A stretch of 64,000 nucleotides of DNA from Corynebacterium uberis (GTDB lineage Bacteria; Actinomycetota; Actinomycetes; Mycobacteriales; Mycobacteriaceae): positions 558,001 through 622,000 of the forward strand of contig NZ_CP085051.1 in assembly GCF_020616335.1 (NCBI RefSeq), written 5' to 3'. A model generated the notes under the pieces. It ran no database searches. It was given only the letters and a program-made list of their open reading frames with translations, and was not told where the DNA came from. The position numbers and the translations under genes are program-made. Every line of letters starts with the position of its first letter. The stretch's first letter is position 1. Below, piece by piece: positions 34,214 through 43,333 of the stretch.

Positions 34214-35479
34214 GTGATGGACTCCGCGCACGCACAACCAGGTTCCCGGGCCGGGGATGCCCACGCCCCCGGCATGCCCGTCATCGCCGTCATCGGCGAC
34301 GGGCAACTCGCCCGCATGATGCAGACTGCCGCCATCGAGCTGGGTCAATCGATCCGGCTGCTGGCTGGCGCGCCGGACTCCGCGGCGGCGCAGGTCGCCG
34401 CCGACGTCATTGAGGGGGACTATACCCAGATTGACGATCTGCGCCGGGCCGCTGCCGGGACCACCGCGGTGACCTTTGACCACGAGCACGTGCCCAACGA
34501 ACACCTTGACACCCTCATCGCCGAGGGCATCAACGTTCAGCCCACCCCGCAGGCCCTGCTCTTCGCCCAGGACAAACTGGCCCAGCGCACCCGGCTGTCC
34601 GAACTGGGCTGTCCCGTCCCCGACTTCGCCGCCATCCGCAGCGCACAGGACGCCCGGGACTTCTACCAGCGCGTCGACGGGGCCGTGTGCCTGAAAGCCT
34701 GCCGCGGGGGCTACGACGGCCACGGGGTGTGGTTCCCGGAAACACAAGACGAGTGCGCGGCGCTGGTCGATGAGCTGCTGGGCAAGGGCGTCGACCTCCT
34801 GGCCGAGCGCAAGGTGGCCTTCGACCGCGAGCTGTCGGCCATGGTGGCGCGCACCCCCTCCGGGCAGGTGGCCGCCTGGCCGGTCGTGGAATCGGTGCAA
34901 AAAAACGGCGTGTGTGCCGTGGCCATCGCCCCGGCGCCTGACCTGCCCCCAGAAATCGACGAGCACGCTCGGAGCCTGGCCATGACCATCGCCGGTCAGC
35001 TCGAGGTCACCGGGGTCATGGCCGTGGAGCTTTTTGAAACCCACGATGACTCCGGCAACCAACGCCTGTGGATCAACGAGCTCGCCATGCGGCCCCACAA
35101 CACCGGGCACTGGACCCAAGACGGGTGCGTGACCAGCCAATTCGAACAGCATCTGCGCGCGGTTGCGGATCTTCCACTCGGCACGACGGCCCCCACCGCC
35201 CCGGCGACCGTCATGGTCAACGTGCTCGGCGCGGAGCAGGACCCGGACCTGCCCATGCCCGACCGGATGGCCGCCGTCTGGGCTCGTTTCCCGCATGCGC
35301 ACATCCACCTCTACGGCAAGGGCTATCGGCCGGGCCGCAAGCTCGGCCACGTCAACGTCACCGGCACGGACGCTGCCGTTGTCCGCCGGGAGGCGGAGCT
35401 GGCCGCGCACTTCCTCATCCACGCGGTGTGGGCGGACGGCTACATCACCCCCGAAGACACCCTCGCACCGACGATCTGA
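34214..35479 (+). CDS. purK: N5-carboxyaminoimidazole ribonucleotide synthase
   Basis: 421-residue ATP-grasp enzyme of purine synthesis that converts AIR, bicarbonate and ATP to N5-CAIR. Core features: VIAVIGDGQLARMMQTAAIELG, the ATP-grasp loop VCLKACRGGYDGHGVWF, VAFDRELSAMVAR, MAVELFETHDD, and INELAMRPHNTGHWTQDGC. The first 20 residues are extra and poorly conserved; GTG 34214 or ATG 34217 are equally possible. It is directly followed by purE (12 nt), the next enzyme in the pathway. Confidence 0.95.
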   Translation: MMDSAHAQPGSRAGDAHAPGMPVIAVIGDGQLARMMQTAAIELGQSIRLLAGAPDSAAAQVAADVIEGDYTQIDDLRRAAAGTTAVTFDHEHVPNEHLDTLIAEGINVQPTPQALLFAQDKLAQRTRLSELGCPVPDFAAIRSAQDARDFYQRVDGAVCLKACRGGYDGHGVWFPETQDECAALVDELLGKGVDLLAERKVAFDRELSAMVARTPSGQVAAWPVVESVQKNGVCAVAIAPAPDLPPEIDEHARSLAMTIAGQLEVTGVMAVELFETHDDSGNQRLWINELAMRPHNTGHWTQDGCVTSQFEQHLRAVADLPLGTTAPTAPATVMVNVLGAEQDPDLPMPDRMAAVWARFPHAHIHLYGKGYRPGRKLGHVNVTGTDAAVVRREAELAAHFLIHAVWADGYITPEDTLAPTI

Positions 35480-35491
35480 CAAGGACTATTC

Positions 35492-35992
35492 ATGCAACCG
35501 CTCGTTGGCCTGATTATGGGCTCCGACTCTGACTGGGACACCGTGGCGCCCGCCGCCGAGGTGCTCGCCGAATGTGGCGTGCCCTTCGAAGTTGGGGTGG
35601 TCTCCGCCCACCGCACGCCGAAGCGCATGCTCGCCTACGCGGAGTCCGCGCACTCCCGCGGGCTGAAAGTCATCATCGCCTGCGCCGGCGGGGCCGCCCA
35701 CCTGCCGGGCATGGTTGCGGCGGCGACGCCGCTGCCGGTCATCGGCATCCCGCGCGCCCTCAAGGACCTCGACGGCCTGGACTCGCTGCTGTCCATCGTG
35801 CAGATGCCCGGTGGCGTGCCGGTGGCCACCGTGTCCATCGGCGGGGCCAAGAACGCGGGGCTGTTGGCCGTGCGCATCCTGGGGGCCGCCGACGGCGCCC
35901 TGATGGATAAGATGCTCGCCTACCAGAAGCAGATGGCGGAGGCGGTAGCGGACAAGGATAAGGCGCTCAAGGATCGCCTGCTTGGCCAGTGA
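35492..35992 (+). CDS. purE: N5-carboxyaminoimidazole ribonucleotide mutase
   Basis: 166-residue class I PurE, octameric mutase converting N5-CAIR to CAIR. Motifs MGSDSDWDT (substrate Ser/Asp), SAHRTPKRM with the catalytic His, and [20 protein letters not shown] are intact. An AAGGAC ribosome-binding site lies upstream of the ATG. Its end overlaps the GTG of the next gene by 4 nt. Confidence 0.96.
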   Translation: MQPLVGLIMGSDSDWDTVAPAAEVLAECGVPFEVGVVSAHRTPKRMLAYAESAHSRGLKVIIACAGGAAHLPGMVAAATPLPVIGIPRALKDLDGLDSLLSIVQMPGGVPVATVSIGGAKNAGLLAVRILGAADGALMDKMLAYQKQMAEAVADKDKALKDRLLGQ

Positions 35993-36495
35993 CCGCAGCC
36001 ACGCCACGCCGGGCGGTCCTGGTGCTCGGCTCGCGGGTGCGCCGCGGAAACGTCGATGAACTGCTTGCCTCGCGCCTGCGCACCGCGCTGGAGCTGATTC
36101 GCCGGGAAGGCCCGGATGCCGGCCCAGTGGTGGTCAGCGGGGCAGGGGAGGCCCCCGCCATGGCGCGGTGGCTGCGCGCCCACGGCGTGCCCGCTGAACG
36201 CATCGTCATTGAACCTGCGGCCCGGTCAACCAATGAGAACCTAGAAAACGCCCACGCCCTGCTGCCGGAAGTGACCTCCTGGACCGTGGTGAGCAGCCGC
36301 TTCCACCTGTGGCGCACGCGCGCCTGGGCCTGGCACCTGGGATTGGCGGTCACGGCCGTCGGCGCGCCCACGCCACCAGGCCAGCTGCCGCGGCTGCTGC
36401 TGCGCGAGGGCGCGGCGTTGGCCCACAGCGCGGCGCGCATGGCCTTTCGCCGGGCCGTGGCGGTGGTGCGCTGGCGGGCGGGGCAGCGCCGCTGA
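35989..36495 (+). CDS. DUF218/YdcF-family protein
   Basis: 168 residues with the DUF218 pattern: AVLVLGSRV at the N-terminus, [42 protein letters not shown], and [19 protein letters not shown]. YdcF/SanA proteins may bind S-adenosylmethionine or act on envelope precursors; the function is not settled. No signal or clear membrane helix is present. It is translationally coupled to purE (GTGA overlap). Confidence 0.85.
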   Translation: MTAATPRRAVLVLGSRVRRGNVDELLASRLRTALELIRREGPDAGPVVVSGAGEAPAMARWLRAHGVPAERIVIEPAARSTNENLENAHALLPEVTSWTVVSSRFHLWRTRAWAWHLGLAVTAVGAPTPPGQLPRLLLREGAALAHSAARMAFRRAVAVVRWRAGQRR

Positions 36496-36540
36496 CCTGC
36501 CCCGACCGGGGGCAGTGCGAGAACTGGTTCGGGTTTTCTA

Positions 36541-36569
36541 TTGAAAGTGGCCGGCAATGTGCGTATGCA
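36541..36569 (+). promoter_or_regulatory. Promoter of the aldehyde dehydrogenase gene (leaderless)
   Basis: TTGAAA (36541-36546), 17-bp spacer, TATGCA (36564-36569), 6 nt before the ATG at 36576. This is the best-formed sigma-70-type promoter in the window, and it predicts that the mRNA starts at the ATG. Confidence 0.65.
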
Positions 36570-36575
36570 GGGGAC

Positions 36576-37991
36576 ATGAGCACATTCCACCTCACTAACC
36601 CATCCACCGGCCAGCAAGAGCAGGCCTTCGAACGCATCGCCGATTCTCAGCGCGATGACATCCTTGACCGCTCCACCGCCGCCTACCACTCCTGGCGGAC
36701 CACCACCATCGAGCAACGCGCCGCCGTCCTGGAGGCCACCGCCCGGATCTATGAAGAACGCGCAGACGAGCTGGCCAGCATCATCGGCCGTGAAATGGGC
36801 AAGCGGAAGCCCTGGGCGCTGGCAGAAGTCCAGATCGTGGCGGACATCTACCGCTGGTACGCACAGCGCGCCCATGAGCTGTTGGCGCCCACGCACCTGC
36901 CTGCCCAAGACGCGCTGCACACGTGGGTGCGCAAGGACCCAATCGGCCCGCTGCTGGGCATCATGCCCTGGAACTTCCCCTACTACCAGGTCGCGCGCTG
37001 GGCGGCCCCGAACCTCCTGTTGGGCAACTCGCTGGTGCTCAAGCACGCGTCCTTGTGCCCGTTGTCCTCGCAGGCCTGCCAGGACATCCTGGAGGAGGCC
37101 GGGCTGCCCGCGGACGTCTTCATCAACGTCTACGCCTCTGGCGAGCAGATGGACGCCTTTGTGGCGGATCCGCGCATCGCCGGGGTGTCGCTGACCGGTT
37201 CTGAGGCCGCGGGTGCGGCGGTGGCCAAGACGGCCGGCGCGCACTACAAGAAGTGCCTGCTGGAGCTGGGCGGGAACGATCCGTTCATCGTGCTCGACGC
37301 GGACAACCTGGACTGGGTGCTTGATCGCTTCGTGGACATCCGCATGTACAACACCGGCCAGGCGTGCAACGCGCCGAAGCGGCTCATCGTCTTGGAGTCC
37401 TTCTACGACCGCGCCGTGTCCGCCTTGGAGGAGAAGATCGCCGCGCTGAAGGTGGGCGCCTGGGACGAGGAGGGCGCCGACATCGGGCCGCTGTCCTCGG
37501 TGGAGGCCCGCGATGGCATCGTTGAGCGGCTTGCCGCCGCCGCGAAGGCCGGGGAGGCCACGATCCGCGTGGGCGGCAAGGCGCTGGATCGCCCGGGCGC
37601 ATTCATGGAGCCGACGCTGCTCAGCGACGTCGATAAGCATGCCGATGTCGGCTGCAATGAGATCTTTGGTCCCGTGGCCGTGATCTACAAGGTTGCCGAT
37701 GCCGCGGAGGCTGTCGCCCTGGCCAATGATTCGGACTACGGGCTGTCGAGCTCGGTGTGGTCCACGGACCTGGATCAGGCCTGGGAGGTAGCCTCCCAGC
37801 TCAAGGACGGCATGACCTTTGTCAATGAGGCCTCTGTGACCGCCGCAGGCCTGCCGTTCGGCGGGGTGGGGCGCTCCGGCTACGGCCGAGAACTGGCCGA
37901 GTGGGGCGTGGGCGAGTTTGTCAACGAACACCTGCTGCGGGTCAGCCCACAGCGCCCGGACCAGCCGGCGGCGGGCCTGTCCCCGGCCTAA
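36576..37991 (+). CDS. NAD(P)-dependent aldehyde dehydrogenase (succinate-semialdehyde dehydrogenase-like)
   Basis: 471-residue cytoplasmic ALDH. Catalytic Glu in LLELGGNDPFIV, catalytic Cys in YNTGQACNAPKR, coenzyme-site PWNFPYYQVARWAAPNLL and GSEAAG, and the C-terminal LPFGGVGRSGYGRELAEWG. The closest functional group by sequence is GabD2-type succinate-semialdehyde dehydrogenase, but aldehyde specificity cannot be fixed from sequence. ATG 36576 is supported by the promoter directly upstream. Confidence 0.9.
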   Translation: MSTFHLTNPSTGQQEQAFERIADSQRDDILDRSTAAYHSWRTTTIEQRAAVLEATARIYEERADELASIIGREMGKRKPWALAEVQIVADIYRWYAQRAHELLAPTHLPAQDALHTWVRKDPIGPLLGIMPWNFPYYQVARWAAPNLLLGNSLVLKHASLCPLSSQACQDILEEAGLPADVFINVYASGEQMDAFVADPRIAGVSLTGSEAAGAAVAKTAGAHYKKCLLELGGNDPFIVLDADNLDWVLDRFVDIRMYNTGQACNAPKRLIVLESFYDRAVSALEEKIAALKVGAWDEEGADIGPLSSVEARDGIVERLAAAAKAGEATIRVGGKALDRPGAFMEPTLLSDVDKHADVGCNEIFGPVAVIYKVADAAEAVALANDSDYGLSSSVWSTDLDQAWEVASQLKDGMTFVNEASVTAAGLPFGGVGRSGYGRELAEWGVGEFVNEHLLRVSPQRPDQPAAGLSPA

Positions 37992-38006
37992 CGGTTCCGG
38001 GGCCGG

Positions 38007-38681
38007 CTAGGCCCGGTCGGTGACCTTTTCGGCGCGGGCGATGTCGTCGAGGCGGGCCACGTCCGTGACCCCGGCCACGATGACCGCCGACCCGCCGGCG
38101 GCCAGGGGCCCCAGGACGGTGCGGGTGAAGGAGTCGCGGTCGGTCCACCCGGTGGACAGCAGCCGGGTGCCGGGCTGCGGCAGGGGGCCGTCGACTAAGT
38201 CCGCCAGGCCGGGGGTGGGGCCGGGGAAGTCATCGGAGTAGAAGCGCACGGTGGGGCCAAAGTCGATGGCCCCTTCGGGCAGGGTGCCGCCTGTTTCTAC
38301 GACGCCGCGCCCGAAGGGGTCTGCGGTGACCACCACGAGGTCGGGGTAGGAGCCGGCTGGTGGCGTGCCTTCGGGGATGCGGTCGGTGCTGCAGAAGATG
38401 ACCTCGGGGCTGGACAGGTCGGGAGGGCCGAAGCGGTAGTCAATTCCTGCCGCGAGTGCGCCCAGGGCGATGACCGCGGCCTGCCAGCCGGCGGGGAGGT
38501 CGATGGTGATGGTGGCTGCGGGTTCTAAATCCAGCTCCTCGTAGAGCATGTTGGCCACTTTGGCCGCCCAATTGTCCAGTGTGAGGGCGGAGAAGTCGAG
38601 CCGGGAGTCGGTGGACTCGTCATAGACGGTCAGACGCGGTCCGGCGGGATCGGCTCTCAACAGTTCGGCGAGGAGTTGCAT
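38007..38681 (-). CDS. TIGR03089 family protein
   Basis: 224-residue actinobacterial protein related to the N-terminal part of AMP-forming acyl/acetyl-CoA synthetases (LTVYDESTDSRLDFSALTLDNWAAKVANML, GWQAAVIALGALAAG). It lacks the adenylate-forming signature loops, so enzymatic activity is doubtful. In M. tuberculosis the homologue (Rv3268) also lies beside the LytR-family gene. The start MQLL is supported by a TACCAT -10 ending 7 nt upstream, which directly adjoins the lcp terminator. Confidence 0.85.
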   Translation of the reverse strand: MQLLAELLRADPAGPRLTVYDESTDSRLDFSALTLDNWAAKVANMLYEELDLEPAATITIDLPAGWQAAVIALGALAAGIDYRFGPPDLSSPEVIFCSTDRIPEGTPPAGSYPDLVVVTADPFGRGVVETGGTLPEGAIDFGPTVRFYSDDFPGPTPGLADLVDGPLPQPGTRLLSTGWTDRDSFTRTVLGPLAAGGSAVIVAGVTDVARLDDIARAEKVTDRA

Positions 38682-38688
38682 ATGCCCG

Positions 38689-38694
38689 ATGGTA
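38689..38694 (-). promoter_or_regulatory. -10 element of the TIGR03089 gene (leaderless)
   Basis: TACCAT on the minus strand, 7 nt before the ATG at 38681 and immediately next to the T-tract of the lcp terminator. Confidence 0.55.
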
Positions 38695-38724
38695 AAAGAA
38701 AATCCTCCCGCGGGCCGCGGGAGG
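38695..38724 (-). terminator. Intrinsic terminator of the LCP gene
   Basis: Stem CCTCCCGC/GCGGGAGG (up to 10 bp) followed on the minus strand by ATTTTCTTT. It is the only hairpin in the window with a classical T-rich tail. Confidence 0.85.
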
Positions 38725-38743
38725 TACAGCGTTGAGGGGGCTG

Positions 38744-40327
38744 TTAGTTCACGCACCGCGGCCCGTTGCCGCCGGCGTCGATCTCTGGGGCTACCTCGGC
38801 TTCTCCGAAGTCGGCGCCGGGTTGGCCCACGGTGTCTTCCGGAAGCGGGGAGTGGGTTTCTTCGGGGGCGGCCTGGGGGCCTGCGTAGTCATCGGCGGTG
38901 ACTACGATCGCGGTGCCGGGGGCCTGGGAGGCGTCGACGGTGATGGGCAGGTTGCCAAGGTCTCGGGAGAGGCGTTGCACGCTGGGATCAGTGTCGTTGG
39001 CCGCCACGATTTGGCTATAGGTATACACGCCGGCGGGCGCGTTGGTGACGTCGCCGACGGGGTGTCCGGAAGAGCGGACGATCTGCGCGACGGAGGCCGC
39101 CAGGCCCGGGATAGTTCCGGCGTTGTAGACGGTGACGGCGTTGAGCGGTTGGCCGCCGTCGCCGTCGCCGTCGCCCTGCGCGTCGGGGTTGGAGGCGTCC
39201 GGGGTGGGGGTGGAGTCCTCGCCCAGCAGGGTGCGCATGTAACGGTGGACTTCATCCCGGTCGACGGTGACGATGGATTCGCCGTAGTCGCCCACGCCGT
39301 CAATTGAGGTCACTGGGATGGTATTGAAGACCACGTTGCCGCCGGCCAGGTTGGACAGCTGGGTGGCAAAGCTCATGACGTCCAGGTCATCGTCGAGGAC
39401 CACGGAGCGTTCCACCGCGGAGCGCATCTCGTTGAGGCGGGAGGGGTTGGCCATTGTCCCAGCGGAGAGCACCTTGTTGACCATGGAGGCCATGAACGCT
39501 TGCTGGCGCACCACGCGGTCGAGGTCGCCGCGGGGCAGTCCGTGGCGTTGCCGGACGTAGGCCAGCGCTTGGCGCCCGTCGAGGGATTGGCGTCCGGCGT
39601 GGAAGTTGGCCCCGGAGAATTCGTCGCTGGTGGCCTGGTTGAGGCAGACATCGACGCCGCCGACGGCGTCGGTAAGCAGCACGAAGCCGAGCAGGCCGAT
39701 CTCGGCGTAGTGGTCAACCTCGATGCCGGTCAGGTCGGTGACGGCCTTGATCAGCCCGGCGCGCCCGGCCTGGTTGGATTCGCGTTCGATGCGCCGGGTG
39801 TCCGTGTCGCCTTGTTCTTGGAGTTGTTCCTTTTTGGTGTTCTTGTAGGAGGAGAAGACGCCGTTGATTTTGAGGTTTCCGTAGTTGGCGTCGTGAATGT
39901 AGGTGTCGCGGGGGATGGACACGGCGGTGGCGGAGGTGCCGTCGTTGGGCACGCGGACGACCATCATCGTGTCGGTGTTGAGGGCCCCGTCTTCCACGCC
40001 GGCGTTGAGGGCGGCGAGTTCTTCTTCGCTCAAGGGGTTGCCCTGGGCGTCGGTACGCGAATCGGATCCCACCAGCAGGATGTCTACGGCACCGTCGGCG
40101 CCGTGGCCTTTGACTCCTTTGCCGCCGCCGAGTTGCAGGTTGCCTGCGGAGGCGATTTGGCTGCCCAGTTGGCCCACGGAGTAGTAACCCAGCGCGGAGA
40201 CCACGAGCACGAGCACAGACAGCACGGTCAGGACGGTCTTGACGGACGCCGGTCCGGCCTGCCGGATGGTCGGGGCTGCGGTCGGCGGCGCCTGGATGTC
40301 GCGCACGGGGCGGTACATGTCATTCAC
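38744..40327 (-). CDS. LytR-CpsA-Psr (LCP) family cell-wall ligase
   Basis: 527-residue membrane-anchored enzyme of the LCP family; in corynebacteria and mycobacteria such proteins join arabinogalactan to peptidoglycan. A transmembrane helix (VKTVLTVLSVLVLVVSALGYYSV, residues ~29-51) is followed by the extracytoplasmic LCP domain (DILLVGSDSRTD, TDTMMVVRV, VSIPRDTYI, KINGVF, QALAYVRQRHGLPRGDLDRVVRQQAF) and a LytR_C domain (AVTVYNAGTIPGLAASVAQIVRSSG). The catalytic Arg and Asp residues are retained. It is divergent from rmlD as in Mycobacterium (Rv3267 next to rmlD-wbbL). The start is GTG 40327 or ATG 40318. Confidence 0.93.
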   Translation of the reverse strand: MNDMYRPVRDIQAPPTAAPTIRQAGPASVKTVLTVLSVLVLVVSALGYYSVGQLGSQIASAGNLQLGGGKGVKGHGADGAVDILLVGSDSRTDAQGNPLSEEELAALNAGVEDGALNTDTMMVVRVPNDGTSATAVSIPRDTYIHDANYGNLKINGVFSSYKNTKKEQLQEQGDTDTRRIERESNQAGRAGLIKAVTDLTGIEVDHYAEIGLLGFVLLTDAVGGVDVCLNQATSDEFSGANFHAGRQSLDGRQALAYVRQRHGLPRGDLDRVVRQQAFMASMVNKVLSAGTMANPSRLNEMRSAVERSVVLDDDLDVMSFATQLSNLAGGNVVFNTIPVTSIDGVGDYGESIVTVDRDEVHRYMRTLLGEDSTPTPDASNPDAQGDGDGDGGQPLNAVTVYNAGTIPGLAASVAQIVRSSGHPVGDVTNAPAGVYTYSQIVAANDTDPSVQRLSRDLGNLPITVDASQAPGTAIVVTADDYAGPQAAPEETHSPLPEDTVGQPGADFGEAEVAPEIDAGGNGPRCVN

Positions 40328-40406
40328 TGGGGCGGTGTCTCCGAAGTACTGTGGGTGGGGCGTGGGTTGGCACGCCGGAACTCATTTACCTTAGGAGTTT
40401 ATATCC

Positions 40407-41249
40407 GTGAACACCATCGTCGTTACCGGAGCGGCAGGTCAGCTGGGCCGCGCTTTGGCGCTGACCGCGCCGTCTACCTGCACTGTCAGGTGGTTGCGCC
40501 GCGCCGATTGTGATCTCAGCGACCCCGAGCAGGTGCGCGCTCATCCGGCGTTCGCGCAGGCGGATACGGTTATCAATGCTGCTGCTTTCACGCTTGTCGA
40601 CGCCGCCGAATCCCACCCCACAGCCGCCCGCCGCGCCAATGCGCTCGCCCCCGAACTGCTGGCGCAGCACTGCCAGCGCATCGGCGCCCGGCTGATCCAC
40701 CTGTCCACCGACTACGTGTTTGGCCCGCACGCCCCCCGGCGCCCCCTGCGTCCTTCCGACCCGGTCGCCCCGGACAGCGTCTATGGCGCCACCAAATTGG
40801 CGGGGGAGCGGGCGGTGCTTGGTACCGGTGCGACCGCCTGCGTTGTGCGCACCGCCTGGGTCTACTCCGGGTTCCTGCTGCCGGACCACCGCGACTTTGT
40901 CACCACGATGGCCCGCTTGGCCCGCGAGGGGTCTCCCGCGAAGGTGGTTGACGACCAGCACGGCAGCCCCACCTACAGCGTTGACTTGGCGCGCGCGCTG
41001 TGGCAGCTGGCGGGGCAGTCCTGGGATTCCGGGATCATTCATCTTGCCGGCGGGCAGGAGGCCACGTGGTACCAGCTCGCCCGAGCGGTGTTTGCGGCCG
41101 TGGGTGCGGACCCCGGTCTGGTCACCCCCACGAACAGCGCCGGATACCCCACCCCGGCGCCCCGCCCGCCCTGGTCGGTGCTGGAATCGGCGCGCGAGCT
41201 GCCCGGTTGGCCAGCCGCCCTGCCCCGAGCACTGGAGGCTAGACTGTGA
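40407..41249 (+). CDS. rmlD: dTDP-4-dehydrorhamnose reductase
   Basis: 280-residue short-chain-dehydrogenase-type enzyme, last step of dTDP-L-rhamnose synthesis, supplying the rhamnose linker of arabinogalactan. NAD(P) motif VTGAAGQLGRAL, catalytic Ser/Thr region HLSTDYVFGP, YGATKLAGE with the catalytic Tyr-Lys pair, and VVDDQHGSPTYSVDLA are present. GTG start with TAGGAG 9 nt upstream. It overlaps wbbL by 4 nt. In C. glutamicum rmlD is fused to rmlC elsewhere, so the stand-alone form here resembles the mycobacterial arrangement. Confidence 0.92.
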   Translation: MNTIVVTGAAGQLGRALALTAPSTCTVRWLRRADCDLSDPEQVRAHPAFAQADTVINAAAFTLVDAAESHPTAARRANALAPELLAQHCQRIGARLIHLSTDYVFGPHAPRRPLRPSDPVAPDSVYGATKLAGERAVLGTGATACVVRTAWVYSGFLLPDHRDFVTTMARLAREGSPAKVVDDQHGSPTYSVDLARALWQLAGQSWDSGIIHLAGGQEATWYQLARAVFAAVGADPGLVTPTNSAGYPTPAPRPPWSVLESARELPGWPAALPRALEARL

Positions 41250-42181
41250 CAACCGTGAACCACCCTGCGCCCCGCCCGCCCCTGGCCGTGATCACCGTCA
41301 CCTATTCGCCGGGGGCGCATCTTGCCGCCTTAGCTGACTCCTTAGCCCAGGCCACCGCCCAGGACACCGTGCTGGTCCTGGCGGACAACGGCTCGACCGA
41401 CGGCTCGGTAGAGGCCGCCGCGTACCGCGGGGCCGTCCTGCTGCGCACCGGAGGCAACCTGGGCTACGGGCGGGCCATCAACGTCGCGGCGCGGTGGCTC
41501 GACACGCCCCAGGCCCCGCAGGTAGATCCGGACTTTCTGTTGGTGGTCAACCCGGATGTGGCGTTGACCCCGGGCAGCGTGGACGCGCTGCTCGACTGTG
41601 CCCGCCGGCATCCGCGTGCCGGGGCCATCGGCCCGCGCATCCAGCAGCCGGACGGCTCTGCGTACCCTTCCGCGCGGGCGATTCCGCGCCTGAGCACCGG
41701 GATTGGCCACGCGGTGTTAGGCCAGGTGTGGCCGGGGAACCCGTGGACGCGGCGCTATCGTTCCGGCGATGGCGCAGCCATGGCTCGTGAGCGTACGGCG
41801 GGCTGGCTTTCCGGCTCGTGCCTGCTGGTGCGGCGCCAGGCTTTCGCGGAGATCGGTGGCTTTGATGAGCGCTATTTCATGTACATGGAAGACGTTGACT
41901 TCGGCGATCGGTTGGCCCGGGCGGGGTGGGAAAATGTCTACTGCCCGGAGTCGGTGATTACCCATGATCAGGGCCATGTGGCGGGGTCGCATCGGGGGCT
42001 GACCCTGCCGGCCCACCACGCCAGTGTGTATCGCTTCATGGCCGATCGCCTGCCGGGCTGGCCCTGGGCGCCGGTGCGGCTGGTGCTGCGCGCAGGCCTG
42101 GCGGCCCGGTGCAGATTGCAACTTGGTCTCGATCGGGTGCGCGCCTCGGCGTGCGAGACTGGTTCCGGCCCGGACTCATGA
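41246..42181 (+). CDS. wbbL: N-acetylglucosaminyl-diphospho-decaprenol L-rhamnosyltransferase
   Basis: 311-residue GT2 glycosyltransferase that adds rhamnose to decaprenyl-PP-GlcNAc, committing it to arabinogalactan. Features: VITVTYSPGAHLAALADSL, VLADNGSTDGSVE, GGNLGYGRAIN, the metal-binding LLVVNPDVALTPGS and the acceptor region WLSGSCLLVRRQAFAEIGGFDERYFMYMEDVDFGDRLARAGW. It is GTG-initiated and coupled to rmlD. The neighbouring manC supplies GDP-mannose for other envelope glycans. Confidence 0.93.
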   Translation: MTTVNHPAPRPPLAVITVTYSPGAHLAALADSLAQATAQDTVLVLADNGSTDGSVEAAAYRGAVLLRTGGNLGYGRAINVAARWLDTPQAPQVDPDFLLVVNPDVALTPGSVDALLDCARRHPRAGAIGPRIQQPDGSAYPSARAIPRLSTGIGHAVLGQVWPGNPWTRRYRSGDGAAMARERTAGWLSGSCLLVRRQAFAEIGGFDERYFMYMEDVDFGDRLARAGWENVYCPESVITHDQGHVAGSHRGLTLPAHHASVYRFMADRLPGWPWAPVRLVLRAGLAARCRLQLGLDRVRASACETGSGPDS

Positions 42182-42253
42182 GAAACTTGGTCGAGTTTGG
42201 TCGAACTGTGCCCCGTGACGGGGTGAACTGTGTAAGGACAACAAAGGAAAGCT

Positions 42254-43333
42254 ATGTCACATCCCCAACAGACTGATGCCGTCATTCTTGTCGGCGGCAA
42301 AGGTACCCGGCTGCGTCCGCTGACGGTGACCACTCCCAAGCCCATGCTGCCCACTGCGGGGTACCCCTTCCTGGAGCACTTGCTGGCCCGCATCAAGGCC
42401 GCTGGGATTGAGCACGTGGTGTTGGGGACGTCCTTTAGGGCGGAGGTCTTTGAGGACTACCTGGGCGATGGGTCTCGGGTGGGCCTGGACATCGAATACG
42501 TGGTGGAGGACAGCCCGCTGGGCACCGGCGGGGGTATCCGCAACGTCTATGACAAGCTGCGCCATGACACGGTGATGGTGTTTAACGGCGACGTGCTGTC
42601 TGGGACGGATCTGACCGCGGTGCTGGATACCCATGAGCGCACGCAGGCGGACGTCACCTTGCATCTGGTGCGGGTGTCTGACCCGAGTGCCTTTGGCTGT
42701 GTGCCCACGGATGATGAGGGACGGGTGCAGGCCTTTTTGGAAAAGACCGAGGATCCGCCCACGGATCAGATCAACGCGGGCTGTTATGTGTTCCGCCGGG
42801 AGGTCATAGCTGGAATTCCCGCTGGGCGTCCGGTGTCTGTGGAACGGGAGACCTTTCCTAATCTGTTGGCTGAGGGCGCGCGCGTCTATGGGCATGTTGA
42901 TGATGCGTATTGGCGGGACATGGGCCGGCCTGAGGACTTTGTTCGCGGCTCCTCTGATCTGGTGCGTGGAATTGCACCTTCTCCGCTATTGCAGGGGCGA
43001 ACTGGGGAGAACTTGGTTGATGAATCCGCGGGCGTGCGTGATGGTGTGATCTTGCTTGGCGGCACCGTTGTGGGTCGCGGTAGTGAGATCGGTGCGGGGT
43101 GCCGCTTGGATGACACCGTGGTATTCGACGGCGTGACTATCGAACCAGGTGCGGTAATACAGGATTCGATTATCGCTTCTGGGGTGACCATTGGCGCCAA
43201 TGCCCGTATTCGGGGATGCGTCATTGGAGCTGGGGCGAATATTGGTGCACGCTGTGAATTGCGTGATGGGTTACGGGTGTGGCCAGGGGTGACCATCCCG
43301 GACGGGGGTATCCGTTTTTCCACGGATGCGTAG
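42254..43333 (+). CDS. manC: Mannose-1-phosphate guanylyltransferase
   Basis: 359-residue nucleotidyltransferase; makes GDP-mannose (precursor of lipomannan, mannosylated lipids and glycoproteins). The N-terminal NTP_transferase domain shows VILVGGKGTRLRPLTVTTPKPMLP and FNGDVLSG; the C-terminal third is a left-handed beta-helix of hexapeptide repeats (VSIGANARIRG-type, ending RDGLRVWPGVTIPDGG). Annotated as rmlA2 in some corynebacteria because of similarity to glucose-1-phosphate thymidylyltransferases, but the wbbL-manC-whiB2-manB-manA context supports GDP-mannose. It has an AAAGGAA ribosome-binding site. Confidence 0.88.
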   Translation: MSHPQQTDAVILVGGKGTRLRPLTVTTPKPMLPTAGYPFLEHLLARIKAAGIEHVVLGTSFRAEVFEDYLGDGSRVGLDIEYVVEDSPLGTGGGIRNVYDKLRHDTVMVFNGDVLSGTDLTAVLDTHERTQADVTLHLVRVSDPSAFGCVPTDDEGRVQAFLEKTEDPPTDQINAGCYVFRREVIAGIPAGRPVSVERETFPNLLAEGARVYGHVDDAYWRDMGRPEDFVRGSSDLVRGIAPSPLLQGRTGENLVDESAGVRDGVILLGGTVVGRGSEIGAGCRLDDTVVFDGVTIEPGAVIQDSIIASGVTIGANARIRGCVIGAGANIGARCELRDGLRVWPGVTIPDGGIRFSTDA

